DNA of 64,000 nucleotides from an uncultured Pseudomonadota bacterium (GTDB lineage Bacteria; Pseudomonadota; Gammaproteobacteria; Burkholderiales; Rhodocyclaceae): NCBI GenBank assembly GCA_903951825.1, contig CAJBDJ010000072.1:1-64000 (forward strand). The letters run 5' to 3'. The notes under the pieces were generated by a model. It was not told the DNA's origin. It saw only the letters and a list, made by a program, of their open reading frames with translations, and did no database searches. Shown here in pieces: positions 47,160 through 57,057 of the stretch (its first letter is position 1; every line of letters starts with the position of its first letter). The position numbers and the translations under genes are program-made.

Positions 47160-48410
47160 TCAAGCACCGTATACGGGAAACTTCTTGCAAATGGCGGCGA
47201 CCTTGGCTCGCACCGTGGCGGCCACCGCTTCATCGTTCGGCGCATCAAGCACGTCAGCAACCAAATGTGCCACCTGCTCGGCTTCAATTTCAGTGAAGCC
47301 GCGCGTCGTCATTGCCGGCGAGCCGATGCGGATGCCGGAGGTGACAAAAGGCTTCTGCGGATCATTGGGAATACCGTTTTTGTTGACCGTGATATGGGCA
47401 CGGCCAAGCGCCGCTTCGGCATCCTTGCCGGTAATCTCCTTGGCACGCAGATCGAGCAGGAAAACATGGCTTTCGGTACGCCCGGAGACGATACGCATGC
47501 CGCGCTCTTCGCCGAGGACGCGTGCCATGACGCGCGCGTTGTTGATGACTTGCTCCTGATAATTGCGGAAGCCTGGTGTCGCCGCTTCCTTGAAAGCCGT
47601 CGCCTTGGCGGCAATCACGTGCATCAGCGGGCCGCCTTGCAAGCCGGGGAAGATGGCGGAATTGATCGCCTTTTCGTGCTCGGCCTTCATCAGGATGATG
47701 CCACCGCGCGGGCCGCGCAGGGTTTTGTGCGTGGTCGAGGTGACGACGTCGGCGAAGGGCACCGGATTCGGGTAGAAGCCGGCAGCAATCAAACCGGCGT
47801 AGTGCGCCATATCGACCATGAAAATGGCGCCGACTTCTTTGGCCACCTTGGCAAAGCGCTCGAAATCGATGCGCAGCGAATAAGCCGAGGCGCCGGCGAT
47901 GATCAGGCGCGGCTTGTGTTCGCGCGCCAGTGCCTCCATTTTTTCGTAGTCGATGGCTTCAGCGGCGTCGAGACCATAAGACACCACGTTGAACCACTTG
48001 CCGGACATGTTGAGTGCCATGCCGTGCGTGAGGTGACCGCCTTCGGCCAAACTCATCCCCATAATCGTGTCACCAGGCTTGCAAAAAGCCATCAGAACCG
48101 CCTGATTCGCCTGCGAACCGGAATTTGGCTGAACGTTCGCCGCTTCCGCACCGAACAACTTTTTCAGGCGGTCAATCGCCAGTTGCTCGGCAAGATCGAC
48201 GTACTCGCAGCCGCCGTAGTAGCGCTTGCCGGGATAACCTTCGGCATATTTATTAGTCAATTGGGAGCCTTGGGCTTCCATGACGGCCGAGCTCACATAG
48301 TTTTCGGAGGCAATCAGTTCGATGTGATCTTCCTGACGCTGGACTTCAGCCTGCATGGCCTGCCAGAGTTCGGGATCGGTCTTTGCCAGGGTGTCTTTCG
48401 CAGAAAACAT
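47160..48410 (-). CDS. glyA: Serine hydroxymethyltransferase GlyA
   Basis: 416 residues with [18 protein letters not shown], the PLP Lys in [14 protein letters not shown], and the C-terminal [14 protein letters not shown]. It interconverts serine and glycine with tetrahydrofolate. 38 bases separate it from the upstream histidine phosphatase gene, so there is little room for a leader; it may be read through from that gene or from a promoter within it. Confidence 0.97.
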   Translation of the reverse strand: MFSAKDTLAKTDPELWQAMQAEVQRQEDHIELIASENYVSSAVMEAQGSQLTNKYAEGYPGKRYYGGCEYVDLAEQLAIDRLKKLFGAEAANVQPNSGSQANQAVLMAFCKPGDTIMGMSLAEGGHLTHGMALNMSGKWFNVVSYGLDAAEAIDYEKMEALAREHKPRLIIAGASAYSLRIDFERFAKVAKEVGAIFMVDMAHYAGLIAAGFYPNPVPFADVVTSTTHKTLRGPRGGIILMKAEHEKAINSAIFPGLQGGPLMHVIAAKATAFKEAATPGFRNYQEQVINNARVMARVLGEERGMRIVSGRTESHVFLLDLRAKEITGKDAEAALGRAHITVNKNGIPNDPQKPFVTSGIRIGSPAMTTRGFTEIEAEQVAHLVADVLDAPNDEAVAATVRAKVAAICKKFPVYGA

Positions 48411-48448
48411 GGGAATGCCTCAAGCCATTGAAAAGGGCGCGAATTTTA

Positions 48449-49138
48449 TCACGAGGGAAGTTCGTCCAAGACACCGGCTTGCAGATGCGCCGTTTCCGCC
48501 CAGGTCTTGATCTGCCAAACGCTGTTGACCGCCCCCGGCACGATATCTCCCTCAACCGCAGCAATCCAGTTGAGGGCGGCATTCGGAATCAGGAAGTCGC
48601 GCGGCGAATCAAGGCTTTTGCCGCGCACGAACCGATTGATGATGTCGAGAACACCGCCGTGTGAAACCAGGGCCACCTTCTCCCCCGGATGCTGCGCGGC
48701 AATGACTTGCAGCTGGCGCGTGACACGCTCGAAAAGCGCGTACAGGGTTTCGCCGGTTTCAAAGTCGCACGCCGGGTCACGTCGCTCGAAAGCCACGTAA
48801 ATTTCGGGATGACGCGACTGCGCCTCGACATGGGTCAGCCCCTCGAAAATTCCGTAACAGCGCTCGCGCAGCGCCGGCGTCAGCCGCGGGGAGAGCGCCA
48901 GCGATTCGCCGATGAGCTCGGCAGTCCGCCGGGCGCGCTGAAGATCACTGGCGTAAAGCGCCGTGATGCCCGCCCTTTTGAGCCAGCGCCCGGCGGCTCG
49001 TGCCTGTTGCACGCCGGTTTCGTTGAGGGCAATATCAAGCTGGCCTTGCAGGCGAGACTCGGCGTTCCAGGCGGTTTCACCGTGGCGAATCAGACAGATC
49101 TGCGTCGCCCCCGGATCAGCAGTAGGGATTTCCACCAT
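48449..49138 (-). CDS. Histidine phosphatase family protein (GpmB/CobC-like)
   Basis: 229 residues from the ATG preceded by AAGGAA. The RHG motif is LIRHGETAWN, with the second catalytic His in ALVSHGGVLDIINRF and the proton donor near LRERCYGIFEGL. Substrate cannot be told: phosphoglycerate mutase-like, alpha-ribazole phosphatase-like (CobC) or broad phosphatase are possible. Divergent from the TRAP genes; 102 bases between them. Confidence 0.88.
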   Translation of the reverse strand: MVEIPTADPGATQICLIRHGETAWNAESRLQGQLDIALNETGVQQARAAGRWLKRAGITALYASDLQRARRTAELIGESLALSPRLTPALRERCYGIFEGLTHVEAQSRHPEIYVAFERRDPACDFETGETLYALFERVTRQLQVIAAQHPGEKVALVSHGGVLDIINRFVRGKSLDSPRDFLIPNAALNWIAAVEGDIVPGAVNSVWQIKTWAETAHLQAGVLDELPS

Positions 49139-49240
49139 GTTCCTTGACCCACCTTCCCTGTAAATTGGCAGACTGGCGTTTTCAATCAACCCCGGACAGT
49201 CAAAACAAACCGGGAATTTTATAACCGAGGAGGACTTTTC

Positions 49241-49834
49241 GTGACCCTTCTGCTCAAGCTCTCGCAGCTTATCGACTGGCTCAATGAACGGGTCGGCAAA
49301 GGCGCATTCTGGCTGATTCTGGTAATGACCGTTATCAGTGCCGGCAATGCCGTTGTGCGTTTTATTTTCGACTACAGCTCGAATGGACTGCTGGAAATTC
49401 AGTGGTATTTGTTTGCAACGATCTTTTTGCTTTGCGCCCCCTACACACTGCAAAAAAACGAGCATGTACGGATTGACGTGATTTCAGGCAAGTTCTCTGC
49501 CCGTGGTCAGGCCGTGATCGACATTATCGGTACACTGTTTTTTCTTTTGCCAATGGTCATCATGATCCTCTGGCTATCGCTGCCGCTGATCGCCGAGTCG
49601 TACAAAATCAACGAAATGTCGGCCAACGCCGGCGGACTTTTGCGCTGGCCAGTCAAGATCATGCTGCCGCTGGGTTTTGCGTTGCTGGCCTTGCAAGGGG
49701 TTTCCGAACTGATCAAGCGCGTCGCCTTCCTGGCCGGGATGATTGCTGACCCGAACAGCAAAGCCCAAGGACCGACGCCTGAAGAAGAACTGGCCGCCGC
49801 CATCGCCGCCGCCAAAATCAAGGAGGCAAAATAA
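49241..49834 (+). CDS. TRAP transporter small permease (DctQ)
   Basis: 197 residues, GTG start with a strong GAGGAGG site. Four membrane helices and the DctQ pattern FSSNGLLEIQWYLFA-like segment, then YTLQKNEHVRIDVI. It links the binding protein to the DctM subunit. One-base overlap with dctM (TAATG). The C-terminal 30 residues are charged and cytoplasmic. Confidence 0.93.
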   Translation: MTLLLKLSQLIDWLNERVGKGAFWLILVMTVISAGNAVVRFIFDYSSNGLLEIQWYLFATIFLLCAPYTLQKNEHVRIDVISGKFSARGQAVIDIIGTLFFLLPMVIMILWLSLPLIAESYKINEMSANAGGLLRWPVKIMLPLGFALLALQGVSELIKRVAFLAGMIADPNSKAQGPTPEEELAAAIAAAKIKEAK

Positions 49835-51333
49835 TGGTGGAATTCATCATCGCCAACATGGCGCCGCTGATGTTCGGCTCCCTGGTTATCTTCCTGCTTT
49901 TCGGCTATCCGGTGGCTTTTGCGCTGGCCGCCAACGGCATCGTTTTTGGTCTGATCGGCATGGAAGTCGGCTTGCTGACACCGGCCATTTTTCAGGCGTT
50001 GCCCGAGCGCATTTTCGGCATCATGGCCAACGACACCCTGCTGGCCATTCCCTTCTTCACCTTCATGGGCTTGATTCTTGAGCGTAGCGGCATGGCCGAA
50101 GACCTCCTCGACACCATCGGCCAGTTGTTCGGCCCGATGCGCGGCGGGCTGGCTTACGCCGTCATTTTCGTCGGTGCGCTGCTGGCGGCAACAACCGGTG
50201 TCGTCGCCGCTTCGGTCATCTCGATGGGTCTGATCTCGCTGCCGATCATGTTGCGCTACGGCTACGACAAACGCCTCGCCTCCGGTGTCATTGCCGCCTC
50301 CGGCACGCTGGCACAAATCATCCCGCCGTCGCTGGTGCTGATCATCATGGCCGACCAGCTCGGCAAATCGGTGGGCGACATGTACGAAGGCGCGATGATT
50401 CCGGGCTTGATCCTGACCGCCCTTTATGTCGGCTATGTGGTCGCGCTCAGCATCATCAAACCTAGCCACTGCCCGGCTTTGCCGCTGGAAGCCCGCACCC
50501 TGCATGGCTTCAAACTGGCAACGCGAGTATTAACCACCCTGGTACCGCCTCTGGTGCTGATCTTCCTCGTCCTCGGCACCATTTTCCTCGGCATTGCGAC
50601 GCCGACCGAAGGGGGTGCGATGGGCGCAGCCGGCGCGCTGATCCTCGCCCTGGCTCGCAAGCGCATCACTTTCAAGCTGCTTAAACAGGCGATGGAAACC
50701 ACCGGCAAGCTGTCATCGTTCGTCGTTTTCATCCTTGTCGGATCAACGGTCTTCGGCCTGATTTTCCGTGCAGTCAATGGCGATTTATGGGTCGAACACC
50801 TGTTGCTCGGATTGCCCGGCGGGCAGATGGGCTTCCTCATCGTCGTCAACATTCTGGTTTTCGTCCTCGCCTTCTTCCTCGACTTTTTCGAGCTGTCGTT
50901 CATCATCGTGCCACTGCTCGCACCGGTGGCCGACAAACTGGGCATCGATCTCGTCTGGTTCGGCGTCCTCCTCGCGGTCAACATGCAAACCTCCTTCATG
51001 CACCCGCCGTTTGGTTTTGCACTGTTCTACCTGCGCTCGGTGGCACCGTCTTCGGTCAAGACAACCGACATTTACTGGGGTGCCATCCCCTTCGTCTGCA
51101 TCCAGATCATCATGGTCGCCATCATCATCGTTTTCCCGAATGTGGTGAGTTACGGTGACGATGCGCAGCGCGCCCGGCAGCAAATGGAAAAAGACGGCAC
51201 TGCCCCGCCGCCGATTGACCTGGAAACCATGATGAAGCAGTCCGGCGGTGCTACCGGTGACGGCGAGCAGAAGGAAAACAATGAGAATTCCGGCGACAAT
51301 CTGCTCAAAAACCTGCAAAGTAACGACAAGTAA
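49834..51333 (+). CDS. TRAP transporter large permease (DctM)
   Basis: 499 residues with about 12 membrane helices; DctM signatures FGYPVAFALAANGIVFG, MANDTLLAIPFFTFMGLILE, AASGTLAQIIPPSLVLIIMA and ATPTEGGAMGAAGALILA. It is the sodium-coupled substrate channel. A polar tail of about 50 residues (many Glu, Asn, Lys) follows the last helix, longer than usual. Its binding protein is probably the TakP-like DctP encoded at 53338-54426, separated by two genes and on the other strand. Confidence 0.94.
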   Translation: MVEFIIANMAPLMFGSLVIFLLFGYPVAFALAANGIVFGLIGMEVGLLTPAIFQALPERIFGIMANDTLLAIPFFTFMGLILERSGMAEDLLDTIGQLFGPMRGGLAYAVIFVGALLAATTGVVAASVISMGLISLPIMLRYGYDKRLASGVIAASGTLAQIIPPSLVLIIMADQLGKSVGDMYEGAMIPGLILTALYVGYVVALSIIKPSHCPALPLEARTLHGFKLATRVLTTLVPPLVLIFLVLGTIFLGIATPTEGGAMGAAGALILALARKRITFKLLKQAMETTGKLSSFVVFILVGSTVFGLIFRAVNGDLWVEHLLLGLPGGQMGFLIVVNILVFVLAFFLDFFELSFIIVPLLAPVADKLGIDLVWFGVLLAVNMQTSFMHPPFGFALFYLRSVAPSSVKTTDIYWGAIPFVCIQIIMVAIIIVFPNVVSYGDDAQRARQQMEKDGTAPPPIDLETMMKQSGGATGDGEQKENNENSGDNLLKNLQSNDK

Positions 51334-51350
51334 TCAGGTAAACCGGGCAT

Positions 51351-51379
51351 AAAAAGCGAGGCTTCGGCCTCGCTTTTTT
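51351..51379 (+). terminator. Rho-independent terminator after dctQM
   Basis: A 12-bp perfect stem (AAAAAGCGAGGC / GCCTCGCTTTTT) with a TTCG tetraloop and a T run, 17 bases after the dctM stop. The A-rich 5' side also lets it work for the converging CoA-transferase gene. Confidence 0.95.
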
Positions 51380-51395
51380 CTTGCCACGCAGCGCC

Positions 51396-52556
51396 TCAGG
51401 GCGCCGCCACCAGTCCGCTTTGAAGCGCTTTTTCAAGCGCCCCGGCGGTCAGGCCGGACTCTGCCAAAATCTGCTGCCAGTCTTGCCCGGGACGCGGAAC
51501 TGCTGCTACCGATGCCGGAAAGCCGGAAAAGCGCGGCGCCGGCGCCGCTTGCAGCAAATCGTCACGCACCTGATAAACCGCCCGCTCGACAAGATGCGGA
51601 TGTTGCGCCGCCTCTGCCGGATTGAGCAGCGGGGCAAAACAGGCGTCGCCCCCCTCAAGCAAGGCACACCAGTCGGCCTGCGGCCGCGTGGCGAAATACT
51701 CGGCGAGACGCGCCCTGGCGGCCGGCCAACTGGCCGGATCGAGATCGCGGACAAATAGCGGATCATTCTCCAGCCCGAGCTTTTCAAGCAACAGACGATA
51801 GAACTTCGGCTCCAGGGCGCCGATCGTCACATCCTTGCCGTCGGCGCAACGATAGCTGCCGTACCAGTAGGGACCGTCGAGCAGGCCGGCACCGCGCTCC
51901 ATCGGCATCCAGCCAGCCGCATGAAAAGAGAGCAGGAGATTCATCAGGTGAGCGCTGCCGTCAACAATTGCCGCATCCACCACCTGCCCCGCCCCGCCAG
52001 CCTTGACACTGAGCAGCGCGGCGAGAATGCCGAGCGCCAGATACAAGGCGCCGCCGCCCATGTCACCGAGCAAGGTCGGCGGGGCAACGGGCAATTCGCC
52101 AGCCGGACTGGCATACCAGAGCGCCCCGGAGAGGGCGATGTAATTGATGTCGTGGCCTGCAGTTTGCGCCAGCGGGCCGCTCTGCCCCCAGCCCGTCATC
52201 CGGCCATAAATCAGCTGCGGTTGGCGGCTCAGGCAAACTTCCGGCCCGAGCCCGAGTTTTTCCATGACTCCCGGGCGCATTCCCTCCACCAGAACATCGC
52301 TTTGCGCGACCAGTTTCAGGAGCAACTCGGCGGCATCAGGATGTTTCAGATCAACGCAAAGAGAGCGCTTGCCGCGATTGAGAATGTTGTTTTTGCCCAG
52401 GTCGAGCGGATCCTCGACGCCCGGCTGACGCGGCCGCTCAATCACGACCACATCGGCGCCCATATCGGCGAGCCACATGCAAGCGAACGGGCCGGGGCCG
52501 ATGCCGGCGATTTCCAGAACACGAATACCGGCCAGCGGCCCCTTTTTGACGTTCAT
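51396..52556 (-). CDS. CaiB/BaiF (class III) CoA-transferase or acyl-CoA racemase
   Basis: 386 residues from ATG 52556 (MNVKKGPLAGIRVLEIAGIGPGPF). Family features: GADVVVIERP, RGKRSLCVDLKHPDA, FVEGMRPGVMEKLGLGP-like region, and the catalytic Asp in LLGDMGGGALYLALG. Sequence is closest in style to alpha-methylacyl-CoA racemase (AMACR), which lacks a CoA-acceptor partner gene, but the class III transferases share the fold. No substrate can be given. Convergent with dctM. Confidence 0.88.
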   Translation of the reverse strand: MNVKKGPLAGIRVLEIAGIGPGPFACMWLADMGADVVVIERPRQPGVEDPLDLGKNNILNRGKRSLCVDLKHPDAAELLLKLVAQSDVLVEGMRPGVMEKLGLGPEVCLSRQPQLIYGRMTGWGQSGPLAQTAGHDINYIALSGALWYASPAGELPVAPPTLLGDMGGGALYLALGILAALLSVKAGGAGQVVDAAIVDGSAHLMNLLLSFHAAGWMPMERGAGLLDGPYWYGSYRCADGKDVTIGALEPKFYRLLLEKLGLENDPLFVRDLDPASWPAARARLAEYFATRPQADWCALLEGGDACFAPLLNPAEAAQHPHLVERAVYQVRDDLLQAAPAPRFSGFPASVAAVPRPGQDWQQILAESGLTAGALEKALQSGLVAAP

Positions 52557-52774
52557 AACTATCCCGATAAGAAGTTGGAAAGCTGGATTATCCCGCCGCC
52601 TCAGGCGCAAAAGGCGATTGATCGTGCACGAATGCGCAACCTGTCAGCAGGCGGCCTGCCCACCGCGAACCCGGGTGACTGACTATATCGACGATTAGGA
52701 CAATCAATTGTCAATTCGCCCAATCCCGGCGCATCATGGGAACTGTCAACTTCACCTAATTTAAGGAGGACATC

Positions 52775-53239
52775 ATGGATACAGGGATGAGCAAAAAAGA
52801 TCGTGAAAAAATCGCCGGCGGCCTCTCACGGCTTCTTGCAGACTCTTACACGCTCTACCTCAAGACGCACAATTTCCACTGGAACGTCACCGGGCCACAG
52901 TTCAACACGCTGCACATCATGTTCATGGATCAATACACCGAACTATGGAACGCGCTGGACTTGATCGCCGAACGCATCCGCGCCCTCGGCTTCCCGGCGC
53001 CTGGCACCTACCGCGAGTTCGTCAAACTAACGGTGATCAAGGAAAGCGAAGGCGTTCCCAACGCCACCGAGATGCTCACGCAACTCCTCGCCGGCCAGGA
53101 AGCGGTGGTCAAAACGGCACGCAGCATCATGCCCGGCGTCAACAAGGCGAGCGACGAGCCAACCGCCGATTTGCTGACCCAACGAATGCAGATTCACGAA
53201 AAAAATGCCTGGATGTTGCGCAGCATGCTCGGCGAATAA
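52775..53239 (+). CDS. dps: Dps ferroxidase / DNA-protection protein
   Basis: 154 residues, preceded by AAGGAGG. The ferroxidase site of Dps is complete: KTHNFHWNVTGPQF, then LHIMFMDQYTELW. It forms a 12-mer that oxidises and stores iron with hydrogen peroxide. It lacks a Lys-rich N-terminus long enough to be sure of DNA binding (MDTGMSKKDREK). Followed by its own strong terminator, so monocistronic. Confidence 0.95.
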   Translation: MDTGMSKKDREKIAGGLSRLLADSYTLYLKTHNFHWNVTGPQFNTLHIMFMDQYTELWNALDLIAERIRALGFPAPGTYREFVKLTVIKESEGVPNATEMLTQLLAGQEAVVKTARSIMPGVNKASDEPTADLLTQRMQIHEKNAWMLRSMLGE

Positions 53240-53253
53240 GCCGAAAATACTCG

Positions 53254-53283
53254 AAAAAAACCCGCGAATTTCGCGGGTTTTTT
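53254..53283 (+). terminator. Rho-independent terminator after dps
   Basis: CCCGCGA/TCGCGGG stem with a 3-base loop, preceded by an A run and followed by six T, 14 bases past the dps stop. The symmetric A and T runs also allow it to act for the opposite strand. Confidence 0.93.
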
Positions 53284-53337
53284 CTTGTTTGCCACCAGCT
53301 ACGGACAGCCCCGAGACAACTCGGGAGCCTGCCCGGG

Positions 53338-54426
53338 CTATTTGTGCGACTGCAGGAAGGAGTCCATACGCATTTCTGCGACGCTGAACCAGGCGTTTTG
53401 CGTCTTCCGGTATTTGTCGTACTCGGTGAAAATCTTTTTGAAGGCCGGGTTTTTGCCTGACTCATCGGCGTACAAATCCTGCGCAGCCTTGTAGGCGGCG
53501 TCGAGAACATCCTTCGGATAAGCCTGCAGCTTGACACCAGCCTGCAACAGCTTGGACAGCGCCGCCGGATTTTTGTGGTCGTATTCAGCCATCATCGTTA
53601 CATTGGCTTCGTAGGCAGCCGCCTGAAAAGCTTCCTGATATTCCTTCGGCAGCTTGGCCCATTCGGCCTTGTTGACGAAGAAATTGATCATCGGACCCGG
53701 CTCCCACCAGCCCGGATAGTAGTAGTTCTTGGCCACCTTGTAGAAGCCGAGTTTTTCGTCGTCATAGGGGCCAACCCACTCAGCGGCATCGATCGTGCCT
53801 TTTTCCAGCGCCGGATAAATATCGCCGCCGGCGATCTGTTGCGGCACGGCGCCGAGCGCGGCAAAAACGTTACCGCCGAGACCGGCAATACGCATCTTCA
53901 GACCCTTGACGTCTTCCAGCCCCTTGATTTCCTTGCGGAACCAGCCACCCATCTGGGTGCCGGTATTGCCACCGGGGAAATGCACAACGTTGTAGTTTGA
54001 GTAAAACTCGTTGAGCAGCTTGTCACCACCGCCGTAATAGACCCAGGCATTCATCTGGCGTGCATTCATGCCGAACGGGATCGAGGTGCCAAAACCGAAG
54101 GCCTTGTCCTTGCCGACATAGTAGTAAGAGCAGGTGTGGCAGCATTCGACAGTACCTTGCTGCACGGCGTCGAGCGCTTGCAGGCCGGGGACGATTTCGC
54201 CCCCCGGAAAAACGCGAATATCGAACTTGCCGCCCGTCATCGCACGCAAACGGTTGGCCAGCACATCGGCGCCGCCGAAAATGGTATCCAGACTCTTCGG
54301 GAAGCTTGAGGTCAAACGCCATTTGACCGTCGGCATGGACTGGGCGATGGCCGGCGCGGCCAGGGTTGCTGCGGCACCGGCCGCGGCGCCAACAGAAGCT
54401 TTTTTGAGAAAATCACGACGTTGCAT
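53338..54426 (-). CDS. TRAP transporter substrate-binding protein, Tat-exported (TakP-like)
   Basis: 362 residues from ATG 54426 with AGGAGA upstream. The N-terminus is a twin-arginine signal (MQRRDFLKKASVGAAAG, RRDFLKK) ending near APAIAQS. The mature protein has the DctP fold and TakP-like segments: RLTSSFPKSLDTIFGGA, GGEIVPGLQALDAV, IAGGDIYPALEKGTIDAAEW, GWWEPGP. TakP binds 2-oxo acids such as pyruvate together with sodium. It is the probable partner of dctQM 3.5 kb away. Confidence 0.92.
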   Translation of the reverse strand: MQRRDFLKKASVGAAAGAAATLAAPAIAQSMPTVKWRLTSSFPKSLDTIFGGADVLANRLRAMTGGKFDIRVFPGGEIVPGLQALDAVQQGTVECCHTCSYYYVGKDKAFGFGTSIPFGMNARQMNAWVYYGGGDKLLNEFYSNYNVVHFPGGNTGTQMGGWFRKEIKGLEDVKGLKMRIAGLGGNVFAALGAVPQQIAGGDIYPALEKGTIDAAEWVGPYDDEKLGFYKVAKNYYYPGWWEPGPMINFFVNKAEWAKLPKEYQEAFQAAAYEANVTMMAEYDHKNPAALSKLLQAGVKLQAYPKDVLDAAYKAAQDLYADESGKNPAFKKIFTEYDKYRKTQNAWFSVAEMRMDSFLQSHK

Positions 54427-54528
54427 AGTTGTCTCCTTCGGGGGGTTAGTCGCGTCATGGCTGACGGCTGAGCGCATTTTTATCCAAACCCGGACTTTTG
54501 GCGAGTGGTGGAAAACCCTAAGCCTGAA

Positions 54529-55872
54529 TCAATCGCCGGCGACTGTCATGCGCTCTATCAGGATGGAACCGGTTTGCTTGGAACCGCGCACCTGCACATC
54601 CTTGCCGACAGCGACAATGCCCAGCAGCATGGCCTTGAGATTGCCGGCGATGGTGACTTCCTCGACCGGGTGGGCGATTTGCCCGTTCTCGATCCAGTAG
54701 CCGGCAGCGCCACGCGAATAATCGCCAGTCACGTAATTGATCCCCTGACCGAGAAGTTCGGTAACCAGCAGGCCGCGCCCCATGTGCTTGAGCAAGCCGG
54801 CAAAATCGAGCGCGCCGGGTTCGATGATCAAATTATGGCTGCCGCCGGCGTTGCCCGTCGTTTGCATGCCCAGCTTGCGTGCCGTGTAGGCACTGAGAAA
54901 ATAGCCCTGCAGGATGCCGCTGCCAACCACCTGCCGCGGCCGGGTGGCGACGCCGTCGCTATCGAAGGACGCCGACCCCAGCCCGCGCAGGAGGTGCGGC
55001 TGCTCGCTGATATTGACAAAATCCGGCATCACCTGCTTGCCCAGATGATCAAGCAGGAACGAGGATTTGCGATACAGCGCACCGCCGCTGACAGCATGTA
55101 CCAGGCTGCCAAGCAATCCGGCGGCCAGCGGCGCTTCAAAGAGGACGGGAAACTCGCCGGTCTTGACCTTGCGGCCATGCAAGCGGGCAACGGCGCGTTC
55201 GGCAGCAATCCGCCCGACACTTGCCGGCGCCTCGAGCGCACTGGCCAGGCGGCTGGTGGTATACCAGTCGTCGCGCTGCATTGATTCCTGCTCGCCGGCG
55301 ATCATCGAACAGGAAATGTAATGCCGCGACGTCGGGTAGCCGCCCATGAAACCGAGGCTGTTGGCCGATACAAAATGCGCCTGCTGGGTCGATACCGACG
55401 CCCCTTCGGAGTTGCTGATCAGCGGACTGGCGTCGTAAGCCGCCTGTTCGCAGAGGCGCGCCGTCTCGATTGCTTCTTCGACGCTCAACGCCCACGGATG
55501 ATACAAATCGAGATCGGCGCAATCCTTGGCCATCAAGGCCGCCTCGGCCAGACCGGCGCACTCGTCGGCCGCCGTAAAGCGGGCGATGTTGAGCGCCGCC
55601 TCGACCGTCTCGCGCAGCGCCTGCGCAGAAAAATCGGAGGTACTGGCGTAGCCCTTGCGCTGGCCAGCGTAAATCGTGATGCCGATCCCCTTGTCGCGAT
55701 TGAATTCGATGGTTTCGACGGCGTCGCAACGCACTCCAACCGATTGTCCGAAACCTTCCGAGACATCGACCTCGGCAGCCGTCGCACCAAGGCTGCGGGC
55801 ATGCTGGAGGACATCCTCGGCGAGTTGCTGCAAGGTGGCAAAGGGATAGGAAAAAGCGGCTACTTCAGGCAT
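54529..55872 (-). CDS. pmbA: Metalloprotease-associated protein PmbA (TldE)
   Basis: 447 residues with the modulator-of-gyrase fold: GQSVGVRCDAVETIEFNRDKGIGITIY, TGEFPVLFEAPLAAGLLGSLVHAVSGG, SFDSDGVATRPRQVV and NAGGSHNLIIEPG. PmbA works with TldD to process microcin B17 and in antitoxin turnover, and lacks the HExxxH zinc motif of TldD itself. TldD is not in the window. Divergent from darP. Confidence 0.95.
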   Translation of the reverse strand: MPEVAAFSYPFATLQQLAEDVLQHARSLGATAAEVDVSEGFGQSVGVRCDAVETIEFNRDKGIGITIYAGQRKGYASTSDFSAQALRETVEAALNIARFTAADECAGLAEAALMAKDCADLDLYHPWALSVEEAIETARLCEQAAYDASPLISNSEGASVSTQQAHFVSANSLGFMGGYPTSRHYISCSMIAGEQESMQRDDWYTTSRLASALEAPASVGRIAAERAVARLHGRKVKTGEFPVLFEAPLAAGLLGSLVHAVSGGALYRKSSFLLDHLGKQVMPDFVNISEQPHLLRGLGSASFDSDGVATRPRQVVGSGILQGYFLSAYTARKLGMQTTGNAGGSHNLIIEPGALDFAGLLKHMGRGLLVTELLGQGINYVTGDYSRGAAGYWIENGQIAHPVEEVTIAGNLKAMLLGIVAVGKDVQVRGSKQTGSILIERMTVAGD

Positions 55873-55940
55873 CAGAGGGGCGTCCGAACGGGAAAATCGC
55901 TATCATAACAGCCCGACCTTGCCAGCCCAGACCGCGCACC

Positions 55941-56477
55941 ATGCACGAAGAAGATTTCACCGAGAATACCGGACGCCCCTCAAAGACCAAGCAGAAGGAG
56001 GCCATGCACGAGTTGCGCGACCTCGGCGAAGAGCTTGTTGATCTGCCGCTCAGCCAGTTGAAGCGCCTGAACTTGCCGGAAGACATTTACACCGCCGTCC
56101 GCGAATGCCAGAAAATCACCGCGCACGGCGCCAAGCGGCGGCAGGTGATGTACCTCGGCAAATTGATGCGCAGCGCCGATGATGAGCCGATTCGCGCCGG
56201 CCTCGCCGTGCTGCGCGGCGAATCGGTCGCCGAAAATGCCCGCCTGCAACGCCTGGAGCGGATGCGCGCGCGCCTGCTGGCCGACGAAACGATGCTGACT
56301 GAGATCGGCCACACCTGGCCCGGCGCCGATCTCACCCACCTGCGCCAGTTGCGCCGCAATGCCTTGAAAGAGCAAGAAGCGGGCAAGCCGCCGAAAAATT
56401 TCCGAGCCATTTATCAGGTCCTGAAAGCGCTCGACGATCAGTTGCAAAATAAAGAGCTCGACGATGCCGGCGCCTGA
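55941..56477 (+). CDS. darP: 50S-associated biogenesis factor DarP (YjgA, DUF615)
   Basis: 178 residues with RPSKTKQKEAMHELRDLGEELVDL, LPLSQLKRLNLP and HGAKRRQVMYLGKLMRSA, the conserved YjgA pattern. It binds the 50S subunit during assembly. Typically paired with pmbA in proteobacteria. It overlaps mogA by 14 bases. Confidence 0.94.
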   Translation: MHEEDFTENTGRPSKTKQKEAMHELRDLGEELVDLPLSQLKRLNLPEDIYTAVRECQKITAHGAKRRQVMYLGKLMRSADDEPIRAGLAVLRGESVAENARLQRLERMRARLLADETMLTEIGHTWPGADLTHLRQLRRNALKEQEAGKPPKNFRAIYQVLKALDDQLQNKELDDAGA

Positions 56478-57054
56478 CGAACTGCTCATTGGCCTGGTCT
56501 CAATCAGCGACCGCGCGGCAACTGGCGCCTACGACGACAAGGGCATACCGACCCTGCAGGCATGGCTGAGTGGCGCCCTCAAATCACCGTGGCGGGCAGA
56601 AGTTCGCCTGATTCCCGATGATCGCGCGAGCATCGAAAAAACGCTCAAAAACCTCGTAGACGACGAGCATTGTCACCTCGTCCTGACCACCGGCGGCACC
56701 GGCCCGGCGTTGCGTGACGTCACCCCGGAGGCGACATTGGCAGTGGCCGACAAAGAGATGCCGGGATTCGGTGAAGAAATGCGTCGCATCAGCCTCAATT
56801 TTGTTCCGACAGCAATTCTCTCGCGGCAGGTGGCGGTGATTCGCAAACAAGCGCTGATCATCAATCTGCCGGGGCAACCGAAATCGATCAAGGAAATCCT
56901 TGAGGGGCTCCGCGCTGCCGACGGTCAGGTCACGCACACCGGCATTTTCGCCGCCGTGCCTTACTGTCTCGACCTGATCGGCGCCCCCTACGCGGAAACC
57001 AATGAAGCGGTAATCAAGGCCTTCCGCCCGTCATCGGCAATCCGCCACCCATAG
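56464..57054 (+). CDS. mogA: Molybdopterin adenylyltransferase MogA
   Basis: 196 residues with the MogA/MoeA fold: GLVSISDRAATGAYDDKGIP, TTGGTGPALRDVTPEATL, MPGFGEEMR, and LPGQPKSIKEILEG. It adenylates molybdopterin before metal insertion. The overlap with darP is shared by related genomes. It ends 3 bases from a convergent gene. Confidence 0.95.
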   Translation: MPAPDELLIGLVSISDRAATGAYDDKGIPTLQAWLSGALKSPWRAEVRLIPDDRASIEKTLKNLVDDEHCHLVLTTGGTGPALRDVTPEATLAVADKEMPGFGEEMRRISLNFVPTAILSRQVAVIRKQALIINLPGQPKSIKEILEGLRAADGQVTHTGIFAAVPYCLDLIGAPYAETNEAVIKAFRPSSAIRHP

Positions 57055-57057
57055 CCA

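Noticed and set aside
47265-48431. 388-codon open frame antisense to glyA
   Set aside because: Antisense shadow of glyA; no conserved pattern.
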